Positions 34,495-41,107 of a stretch of DNA of 41,107 bases are shown here, piece after piece (positions within the stretch are counted from its first letter, which is position 1; each line of letters starts with the position of its first letter). The notes beneath the pieces are model-generated. The model had not been told where the DNA came from. It did not search any database and worked only from the letters and a program-made list of their open reading frames with translations. The DNA is from Tannerella sp. (GTDB lineage Bacteria; Bacteroidota; Bacteroidia; Bacteroidales; Tannerellaceae): positions 1-41,107 of the forward strand of contig JAITVS010000191.1 of the NCBI GenBank assembly GCA_031285685.1. Direction: 5' to 3'. Made by a program: the position numbers and the translations under genes.

Positions 34495-35547
34495 ATGAAG
34501 AAAAATAAAATTCTGATTATTTGTTCTGTGTTTTGTCTGTTTCTTACCGGATGCGATAAGAAGAGTACAGAAAATGAGAAACCGAGGCGGCCGGCTATTG
34601 TTTCACCGGAAGTACATGCCGACAACACGGTCACTTTCCGTTATTTAGCTCCAGGCGCCAAAGAGGTAAAAGTAGATCCGCAATTTATGGAAGGTTCTGC
34701 TCCGATGGTGAAAGATGAAAAAGGTGTATGGAGTGTCACGCTTGGCCCCATAACACCAGACATGTATCCTTATGGTTTTATTGTTGACGGTATTACCGTC
34801 ATGGACGATAACAACCCGTTTTACTTCGAGAATGAACGCTTTAAGGCGAGTATTGTCGATATTGAAGGAGACACGCCGTTGATTCATTCTATCCGGGACG
34901 TGCCTCACGGCACGGTTAATTACGATTATTATGTGTCGGATGTATTAGGCACGACGGATACCGACGAAACCTACTTCAAAGTAGGCCGCGCCAATTTCAT
35001 TCTCGACAATCTGATTGCACAAGGGTTGGCCAAACCGATGATTATCGTGATGCCCTACGGAAATCCGGCCGCCTATTTCGATGCCGGTGATCCACGCGGA
35101 GCAGAAGCCGGCAAGCGGCTTAGTGAAGATTTCCTCCATGTAATGATGCCTTACATTGAAAAGAATTACCGTACGATCAACAACGCCGAAAACCGTGCTA
35201 TCGGTGGCTTTTCAAGAGGCGGAAACCAGGGGCTGACCATCGGAATGAATAATCTCGACAAATTCTCTTACCTGTGCTCATATGCTTCTTTCGCAGGAAA
35301 TGTGAAGGATTTCGAAACCACATTCAAACCATTTATCCAAAACCCTGCACAAACCAATAAACAGATTAACCTATACTGGTTAGGTCTCGGAACCGACGAT
35401 TTTCTGTATGAAAACGCCAAACTTTTTATGGATAAATTAGAAAACAACGGGATTAAAACAACAACAATGATCACCGGTGGCGGACATACATGGATGAATG
35501 CCAAACTTTACCTGAGCGAATCGGCTAAACTTCTATTTCAAAAATAA
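34495..35547 (+). CDS. Esterase-like lipoprotein missing its oxyanion-hole segment
   Basis: A 350-residue member of the esterase D/feruloyl-esterase-like family (PF00756 type, with an N-terminal immunoglobulin/CBM48-like domain), paralogous to the next gene. The ATG at 34495 gives a lipoprotein signal ending LFLTGC, Cys20. Nucleophile Ser240 in GGFSRGGN, the acid in LGTDDFLY, and the His in GGGHTWM are all kept. After LG at residues 151-152 the sequence jumps to TTDTDETYFKVGRANF, whereas the paralogue has about 30 further residues there, including VVYTPPGY and VLYLIHG. That stretch forms a core strand and the oxyanion hole, so activity is doubtful. The frame is intact, with no stop. The join falls at 34950/34951. 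It may be a binding protein or a recent in-frame deletion. Confidence 0.88.
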   Translation: MKKNKILIICSVFCLFLTGCDKKSTENEKPRRPAIVSPEVHADNTVTFRYLAPGAKEVKVDPQFMEGSAPMVKDEKGVWSVTLGPITPDMYPYGFIVDGITVMDDNNPFYFENERFKASIVDIEGDTPLIHSIRDVPHGTVNYDYYVSDVLGTTDTDETYFKVGRANFILDNLIAQGLAKPMIIVMPYGNPAAYFDAGDPRGAEAGKRLSEDFLHVMMPYIEKNYRTINNAENRAIGGFSRGGNQGLTIGMNNLDKFSYLCSYASFAGNVKDFETTFKPFIQNPAQTNKQINLYWLGLGTDDFLYENAKLFMDKLENNGIKTTTMITGGGHTWMNAKLYLSESAKLLFQK

Positions 35548-35566
35548 GCGTTGATAACAACTGTAG

Positions 35567-35602
35567 AACTGTTGAATCGTCTAAAGGTAAGACAGTTTTT
35601 TT
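35567..35602 (+). terminator. Possible weak terminator between the two esterase genes
   Basis: AACTGT (35567-35572) pairs with ACAGTT (35592-35597), with an inner GTCT/AGAC pairing, and is followed by a run of seven T. The stem is short and bulged, so read-through is likely. Confidence 0.4.
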
Positions 35603-35628
35603 GAATGAAAAACAAATAAATAAACAAT

Positions 35629-36753
35629 ATGAAACAAATAGCAACTATTATCCTTTTTTCCCTCGCGCTTCAAACAGGCTTTATCATCCAGCCCAAAGCG
35701 CAGATGGGAAGAAATATGATCGTATCTCCCGAAGTGCATCCGGACAACACCGTTACATTCCGCTTCAATGCTCCGAACGCCACATACGTGGAACTTGACG
35801 CACAATTTCTGAAAGAAAATCTGCCGATGACAAAAGATGAAAACGGAATATGGAGCATAACAACATCGCCTGTAAAACCGGATCTTTATCCTTATCACTT
35901 CATCGCAGACAGCATTTCAGTAAACGATCCGAACAATGTCCTTATATTTCCCAACGAACGGTTCAAAGGCAGCCTGGTCGACGTTCAGGGCTCCACGCCG
36001 CTAATCTATTCGGTACGGGATGTTCCTCACGGAAAAATCGCTTACAGATTTTATAAATCCAAAACATTGAACGATACACGCCCATTGGTCGTATATACGC
36101 CACCCGGTTATGATCCGCAAGGCAGCCGGAAATATCCGGTGCTTTACCTGATACATGGCGCGACGGATACTCACGAAACATGGTATAAGGCAGGGCGTGC
36201 GAACTTCATACTCGACAATCTGATCGCGGAAGGAAAAGCCGAACCGATGATTGTGGTAATGCCCTATGCCAATCCGCGCATGACGTTTGCAGGCAAAGTA
36301 AACGCGGCGACAGAAAACCCGTTCGATTATACGGACGAGTTGGTTGATGATGTCATTCCTTTTGTCGAAAAAAACTACCGCGTGGAAGCAAATGCATCTA
36401 ACCGCGCCGTGGCCGGTTTCTCCCGCGGAGGATACCAGACGCTGCATGCCGGACTCGGCCGACCGGACGTTTTTGAATACGTCTGCGCTTTTGCTCCGGC
36501 AGTCAATGCCCAGCGAGCCGAAGAGAGCTTTAAAGACGGAACATATGCATCGGCCGGCGACTTGAAATCCAAACTGAAACTCCTTTGGTTAGGTTGTGGA
36601 ACGGAAGATTTTCTGTATGAATGGTCGTTGGCTCTCACCAAAAAATTAGACGAACAAGGCATCCCATACGAAAAAATGTACACACCGGGCGGACATACCT
36701 GGATGAACTGCCGCCTTTACCTGAATGAAATCGCTCAGAAAATATTCAAATAA
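35629..36753 (+). CDS. Secreted esterase (esterase D/CE1-like) with N-terminal Ig-like domain
   Basis: A 374-residue secreted esterase. The signal peptide (MKQIATIILFSLALQTGFII, cleaved near PKAQ) is followed by an E-set/CBM48-like domain (about 28-125) and an alpha/beta-hydrolase domain. Core motifs: VVYTPPGYDP (154-163), YPVLYLIHGATD (169-180, oxyanion hole), GFSRGG with nucleophile Ser265, Asp327 in GTEDFLY, and His356 in PGGHTWM. This set is typical of carbohydrate esterase family 1 and related feruloyl or acetyl esterases in Bacteroidota, which strip acyl groups from plant or other glycans. It is complete, unlike its upstream paralogue, with which it shares an arrangement of near-identical motifs. 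It converges on a second HTCS gene, the likely regulator, across a shared terminator. Confidence 0.92.
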   Translation: MKQIATIILFSLALQTGFIIQPKAQMGRNMIVSPEVHPDNTVTFRFNAPNATYVELDAQFLKENLPMTKDENGIWSITTSPVKPDLYPYHFIADSISVNDPNNVLIFPNERFKGSLVDVQGSTPLIYSVRDVPHGKIAYRFYKSKTLNDTRPLVVYTPPGYDPQGSRKYPVLYLIHGATDTHETWYKAGRANFILDNLIAEGKAEPMIVVMPYANPRMTFAGKVNAATENPFDYTDELVDDVIPFVEKNYRVEANASNRAVAGFSRGGYQTLHAGLGRPDVFEYVCAFAPAVNAQRAEESFKDGTYASAGDLKSKLKLLWLGCGTEDFLYEWSLALTKKLDEQGIPYEKMYTPGGHTWMNCRLYLNEIAQKIFK

Positions 36754-36802
36754 AACAAATAGATGCTTGGCAAAAGCATAAATTGATATTTTTTCACAGA
36801 GT

Positions 36803-36832
36803 CCCCCTCGTGTATGTGTTCCCACGAGGGGG
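36803..36832. terminator. Bidirectional terminator between esterase and HTCS genes
   Basis: A perfect 10-bp GC-rich stem (CCCCCTCGTG at 36803-36812, CACGAGGGGG at 36823-36832) with a 10-nt loop sits between two converging stops. T-rich sequence follows on both strands, so it can serve both genes. Confidence 0.85.
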
Positions 36833-36837
36833 AAATT

Positions 36838-39800
36838 TTATTTAATAAGAGAACTCGGCGTTATCTTGTACTGTTTGACAAAGCAGCGGGAGAAATATTT
36901 CGGATCATTAAAGCCGACACGATACGCGATTTCAGATACAATGAGATTGTTGTTTTTGTTGTTTTCCAGTATTTTCTTAGCCAGTTGCAATCTGTATAAC
37001 AAGATGAAGCGTACCGGAGGAAGTCCGGTCAGAGATACAAATTTTTTATAAAGCAAGGTGTAGCTGATACTTAGTTTTTCCGTCAGTTCCTTGACTCCAA
37101 ATTCGGAATCTTCGTAATTCCCGGCTAAGATATCCAATACTTCGTTCATAAATTGCTGATCGGAAGAACCAACTTCCAGCATCGAAGGGTTCAGACCTTC
37201 TTCTACAAACTTTTTCTGACGAAGATCGCGGTTTTTAAGGATCGCATCAATATGCGCCATCAGAACCGGCTCTTCGAACGGCTTGGTAATATATCCGTCA
37301 ACTCCGTTTTCATAGCTTTCTAAGCGGGCGTTCTCGCTCGAATTAGCTGTAAGAAGCAAGAATGGGATATGGCACAGAATCTCGTCTCTGCGAACCATTC
37401 TGCAGAAGTCGGCGCCATCGCAAACGGGCATCATCAAATCCGATACAATGAAATCCGGTATGATGTTCTGAGCCATTTTATAACCGGCTTCTCCGTTGTT
37501 AGCTTCAGCGATATTATACTTCTCCTTCAACATATTTTTAATATAATAACGCATATCCGGATTATCTTCTACCAGTAACAACGTTGGTTTATCTCTGTCT
37601 ATAGCAATAAACGGCTCAATCTTATCTTCGGTAAGCACCGGTTCTTTACGCTCATGAACCGTTTCGTTTTCTACTGCTTCCGACAGGGTGACGGGGAAAT
37701 AAATCCTGAAAGAAACACCCGATTTTTCTGATGATTTCACGTTGATCGTACCATTCAACAGCGTAATGATCTCTTTCACAATATGCAAACCTATACCCGT
37801 ACTACTTTGTCCGTAACTTGTGTATTTGTTTTGGTTTGGAATACGATAAAAACGATCGAATATTTTATCAATTTCCTCCTGGGCAATAACACTTCCGCTG
37901 TTACTGACAGAAACATATTGCACAAGTTTTCCGGATGTTTTATCTGTAAACTGATTGGCACGTAGCGAAATTTTTCCTTTATCCGGCGTATATTTAAGAG
38001 CATTGGACAGGAGATTGAACAATACTTTATGCAGGTTTTCCTTGTCGGAGCAAATATGTTCGCTTTTGAATCGGTATATCTTCTCGAACGTAATACCGCG
38101 TTCTTTCATCAGACCGGAGAAGTCTGTCACCGTATTATTCAGGAACCGGCTGAAATCGAACCGGATATGGTTTACCGTCAGATTTTTGGTGTCAATTTTA
38201 CGTAAATCGACTAATTGGTTTACCAACGATAACAGGTATTGGGCATTCCGGCTGACAATCAATAAATTTTCTTTTTGCTCCTGATCGCTGATTTGTTTAA
38301 TAAGTTGGTTTACAGGACCTTGCATTAATGCAAGTGGGGTTTTGAACTCATGAGCCAGATTGGTAAAATAAGAAAATTTTTCCTTATTAACGGCTTCCAT
38401 TTGTTTCGACATATCAATCAGCTCGTTCTTTTGTTTACTGATTTCTTCATTCTGGAACAGCAACTGTTCGTTTTGCTCCAGAATAATAGACTGGGAATCG
38501 GTAAGTTCAGATATCGTCGTATTCAGTTCATTGGTGCGCTCATCGATCTTTTTCTTCAATAATTTCTGAATGTCTTTTTGTCTCCGGTTATACCAATAAA
38601 GCAGATAAAGTAAAACAGATGTAATCAATAATCCGATGAGAGAATAGAACCATATCGTTTTGTAAAAGGGCGGATGCACAATGATAGAAAGATAGGTACG
38701 CTCCGGAGACCAGGTGTTGTCGTAATTTGTACACCACACTTCGAACGTGTATTTTCCCGGAGACAGATTCGTATATCTGGCATGTCTTTTTCTTAGACCA
38801 ACATTGATTCGTTTGTCAAGTTCAAGTATCCGGTGGAAATAATAGATCTTATCTTGCTCTGTATAGTCGAGCGAACTAAAGGTAAGTTCAAATCCATTTT
38901 GGGATGGAAAAAGATGCAATTCCTTGACACCCGATGCAGATACCGCAATATTGTCGCTATCCTGATAAGGCACAAACTCACGATCTCCTGAAACCACACT
39001 CGTAAGTGTTACGACCCGGTCTTTTTGTTTAGGCAGGTTTATCAACGGACTGAATCCCACCAGACCGTCAACCGTTCCCAATATGATCTTATGATCGCCC
39101 GTTTTGCAACCCGCTCTTTTATAGAATTGCTGCACAAGCAATCCGTCTCCTTCATCAAACTTAAACGCCCTTTGGGTATTAGTATCAAAAAAGTATACAC
39201 CCTTCAGCGTACTGATCCATAGATTCCCGTTTTCATCATCCAGTATATTCGAGATATTAGTATCCGACAATCCCGAACGACCGGCGAAATTGATAAATTT
39301 ATACTCCCCGTAATGACTGTTTTTATCCAACAGGTAAATGCCGTTTCCAAGGCTTCCCAGATAAATATCCTTGCTTTTCGTTTCAATTATACAGTTGATC
39401 TTCTCGTTAATTTTACTTTCCGGATCATCTAACTTATGCCGGTAGTAAATACATTCATATCCCTCTTTGGCATTCTTCAGGTCAATGATATAAATGCCGT
39501 TTCCGCCGATCCACAAGCGTGATTGGGAATCGATAAAAATACTGCTCATATTACCTATCGCTTCATTTGAGCGTGTAAAATATTGCAACTGGCTAACCTT
39601 GCGGGTCTGGAAATTAAGAAGATGGATATAATTGTTGCTGCATATCCACAGCGATTTTCTGACGGAATCGAGCGCAATATCGTATATATCGTTCGATAGT
39701 AATCCGGTATTCGACGTATTATAAGATTCAAATACCGGTTCCGGCAGATTTTCTTTCAACAATTTGGCGATCCCTCCCCCCACGGAAGAGATCCAGTAGT

Positions 39801-41058
39801 CCCCTTGAAAGTCCTGAACAATAGCAGAGATATTGTTATGAGGTAGCGAACGTGGATTACCAGGATCATGCTTATAAAATACAAATTCACGGCTACCCTT
39901 TTTCTTTATGGCTAATCCACCGTCGACAATGCCAACCAGCACATTGCCGGCCTTGTCTTCCAGAACCGTACTGATGATATTGGGCGTCCCTTTTTCAAAT
40001 CCTTGCAACTCGTGCGAAAATGTGATATACTGAGGGGCCATGATATTAATTCCGCCAAAGTCGGTTCCTACCCAGATATTATTCTTTTCATCCACGAATA
40101 GTTTGTTTACCACGTTGTCATTCAAGGCTCTGTCTCCTTTCTGGAAAGTGGCAAACCGATCGTTCCGCAAATAAATATTCACTCCGTTCCGTGTACCGAT
40201 AATAATCTCCCCCGAGATGTTTTTATCTATATCCGTAATAAAATCGGACGATATGCTGTTGGCGTCACGCGGATCGTGCCGATAAAGAGCGAAAAACTGA
40301 TTTTGTGTATTATAGCAGTACAGCCCGCTTTGTGTACCGATCCATAGATAATCACCATACGAAAACAAACAATTGAATGTAAGTTCGGATATCTCAAAAC
40401 CAACATTGATCGGAATGTTCACATAATTATCGGAAGTCGAAGCCATAAAGCCGGCCAGGTACCCGCTACCGCCTACCCAGATATCATTGTCGTGCTTTAT
40501 AATCGTCTTAATATCAACATCTTTTTTTAAAATCCGGATATCCGAGATATCCCCCTCTTCCGTCAGAACGGCGTATGCCAGACAATCGCTCTTCCCGATC
40601 CACAGGTTGCCCAGGTCATCGATAAGTATGGTTTTTACAGGGGAGGATAGTATTTCCCTGTTTTCTCCAGAATAATCCTTGAAATACTCAATATTCTCAC
40701 GAAGCAGATGAATGCGCATGATACCCGCTTCCGACGCAACCCATAAATTGTCATGATCATCTTCTTTGATATCGTTGATGTAGTTACTCTCAATAAACAG
40801 GTGCGAGAAGAGTGAAGCCGTGGAATAATGCTTTAAATCATAGCCGTCGTAACGGTCAAGTCCGTTAGACGTACCAAACCACATGAATGAATTTTTATCT
40901 TTATGGATTGCGCGGATCGAGTTATCACATAACCCGTCGCGGATAGTCAGGTATTTGTAATTATACTTACCCGGATTATCCTGCGCAAATAACAACCCAC
41001 CGCTACATAAGCAACAGAGTAAAAATAGGGCTATCGTTCGTGTCCGGTTGTACTTCAT
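36838..41058 (-). CDS. Hybrid two-component system regulator (HTCS), second copy
   Basis: A 1406-residue sensor-regulator. The order is: signal peptide (MKYNRTRTIALFLLCCLCSGG), reg_prop propellers (about 30-725, with many WxG and DxxGNLW motifs), Y_Y_Y domain (about 730-790), one transmembrane helix (about 798-823), a coiled coil (about 835-890, EQNEQLLFQNEEISKQKNEL), HisKA with His at about 902 in NLAHEFKTPLALMQG, HATPase (STGIGLHIV), receiver with Asp at about 1206 in VSDLMMPVCDG, and an AraC-type HTH (YRVGFNDPKYFSRCFVKQYK). All phosphotransfer residues are present. The coiled coil before HisKA sets it apart from the first HTCS in this window. Its neighbours are two esterases; other target genes may lie beyond the right edge. 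The start at 41058 is followed directly by a good signal peptide. Confidence 0.95.
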   Translation of the reverse strand: MKYNRTRTIALFLLCCLCSGGLLFAQDNPGKYNYKYLTIRDGLCDNSIRAIHKDKNSFMWFGTSNGLDRYDGYDLKHYSTASLFSHLFIESNYINDIKEDDHDNLWVASEAGIMRIHLLRENIEYFKDYSGENREILSSPVKTILIDDLGNLWIGKSDCLAYAVLTEEGDISDIRILKKDVDIKTIIKHDNDIWVGGSGYLAGFMASTSDNYVNIPINVGFEISELTFNCLFSYGDYLWIGTQSGLYCYNTQNQFFALYRHDPRDANSISSDFITDIDKNISGEIIIGTRNGVNIYLRNDRFATFQKGDRALNDNVVNKLFVDEKNNIWVGTDFGGINIMAPQYITFSHELQGFEKGTPNIISTVLEDKAGNVLVGIVDGGLAIKKKGSREFVFYKHDPGNPRSLPHNNISAIVQDFQGDYWISSVGGGIAKLLKENLPEPVFESYNTSNTGLLSNDIYDIALDSVRKSLWICSNNYIHLLNFQTRKVSQLQYFTRSNEAIGNMSSIFIDSQSRLWIGGNGIYIIDLKNAKEGYECIYYRHKLDDPESKINEKINCIIETKSKDIYLGSLGNGIYLLDKNSHYGEYKFINFAGRSGLSDTNISNILDDENGNLWISTLKGVYFFDTNTQRAFKFDEGDGLLVQQFYKRAGCKTGDHKIILGTVDGLVGFSPLINLPKQKDRVVTLTSVVSGDREFVPYQDSDNIAVSASGVKELHLFPSQNGFELTFSSLDYTEQDKIYYFHRILELDKRINVGLRKRHARYTNLSPGKYTFEVWCTNYDNTWSPERTYLSIIVHPPFYKTIWFYSLIGLLITSVLLYLLYWYNRRQKDIQKLLKKKIDERTNELNTTISELTDSQSIILEQNEQLLFQNEEISKQKNELIDMSKQMEAVNKEKFSYFTNLAHEFKTPLALMQGPVNQLIKQISDQEQKENLLIVSRNAQYLLSLVNQLVDLRKIDTKNLTVNHIRFDFSRFLNNTVTDFSGLMKERGITFEKIYRFKSEHICSDKENLHKVLFNLLSNALKYTPDKGKISLRANQFTDKTSGKLVQYVSVSNSGSVIAQEEIDKIFDRFYRIPNQNKYTSYGQSSTGIGLHIVKEIITLLNGTINVKSSEKSGVSFRIYFPVTLSEAVENETVHERKEPVLTEDKIEPFIAIDRDKPTLLLVEDNPDMRYYIKNMLKEKYNIAEANNGEAGYKMAQNIIPDFIVSDLMMPVCDGADFCRMVRRDEILCHIPFLLLTANSSENARLESYENGVDGYITKPFEEPVLMAHIDAILKNRDLRQKKFVEEGLNPSMLEVGSSDQQFMNEVLDILAGNYEDSEFGVKELTEKLSISYTLLYKKFVSLTGLPPVRFILLYRLQLAKKILENNKNNNLIVSEIAYRVGFNDPKYFSRCFVKQYKITPSSLIK

Positions 41059-41080
41059 GGCCGATCGGATTAATCAGAAA

Positions 41081-41088
41081 CAAATATA
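41081..41088 (-). promoter_or_regulatory. -7 box of the second HTCS gene
   Basis: On the minus strand this reads TATATTTG, 22 bp before the ATG. The expected -33 position falls just outside the window. Confidence 0.5.
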
Positions 41089-41107
41089 TTGTAAATTGAA
41101 CGCAATG

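Noticed and set aside
1-41107. CRISPR arrays, tRNA and rRNA genes
   Set aside because: No regularly spaced repeats, no cloverleaf with a conserved TTCGA-type arm, and no rRNA-like segment were seen on either strand; a tRNA or CRISPR scan would settle this.

Overview
The window looks like a chromosome segment of a member of the Bacteroidales (Bacteroidota). The evidence is two SusC-type TonB-dependent receptors, a SusD lipoprotein, two hybrid two-component regulators, an ECF sigma/FecR pair, a bacterial Tricorn homologue, and repeated promoter elements of the Bacteroides form TAnnTTTG. The family (for example Tannerellaceae or Dysgonomonadaceae) cannot be fixed from the sequence alone.

Layout. 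(a) 1-5909: a cell-surface signalling/uptake operon on the minus strand: ECF sigma, FecR anti-sigma, and a SusC receptor with an N-terminal STN domain. The expected susD gene starts 2 bp after susC but breaks off after about 22 codons, where the 3' end of a transposase gene comes in from the left edge, so an insertion sequence appears to have cut this locus. (b) 5925-13813: housekeeping genes: a Tricorn-like protease, a nadA-rhodanese-unknown operon, a divergent XRE-cupin regulator, and an acyl-CoA synthetase. Two copies of a 26-bp repeat in opposite orientation bracket the nadA/regulator block. (c) 13838-18405: a GtrA membrane protein, an MG2/TonB-plug surface protein with no barrel, and a POT-like transporter. 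(d) 18402-31832: a complete polysaccharide utilisation locus: a hybrid two-component regulator facing susC, susD, a large secreted protein of unrecognised family with a probable alpha/alpha-barrel, and a GH2 glycosidase. Three tandem 10-bp repeats just upstream of the susC promoter are a good operator candidate. (e) 31833-34425: a minus-strand block (unknown protein, alpha/beta hydrolase, nitrilase). It is bounded on the left by the 3' end (domains V and VI) of a group II intron with no body or reverse transcriptase, and on the right by 420 bp of unexplained sequence. (f) 34495-41107: two tandem paralogous secreted esterases, the first lacking about 30 residues that carry the oxyanion-hole strand, then a bidirectional terminator and a second hybrid two-component regulator that faces them.

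How they work together. Regions (a), (d) and (f) are three glycan-uptake or glycan-processing units, each with its own sensor. Region (d) looks intact: regulator, importer, capture lipoprotein and two candidate enzymes. Region (a) has probably lost capture function, at least in cis. Region (f) has a sensor and two esterases, and may continue beyond the right edge. No rRNA, tRNA or CRISPR array was seen.
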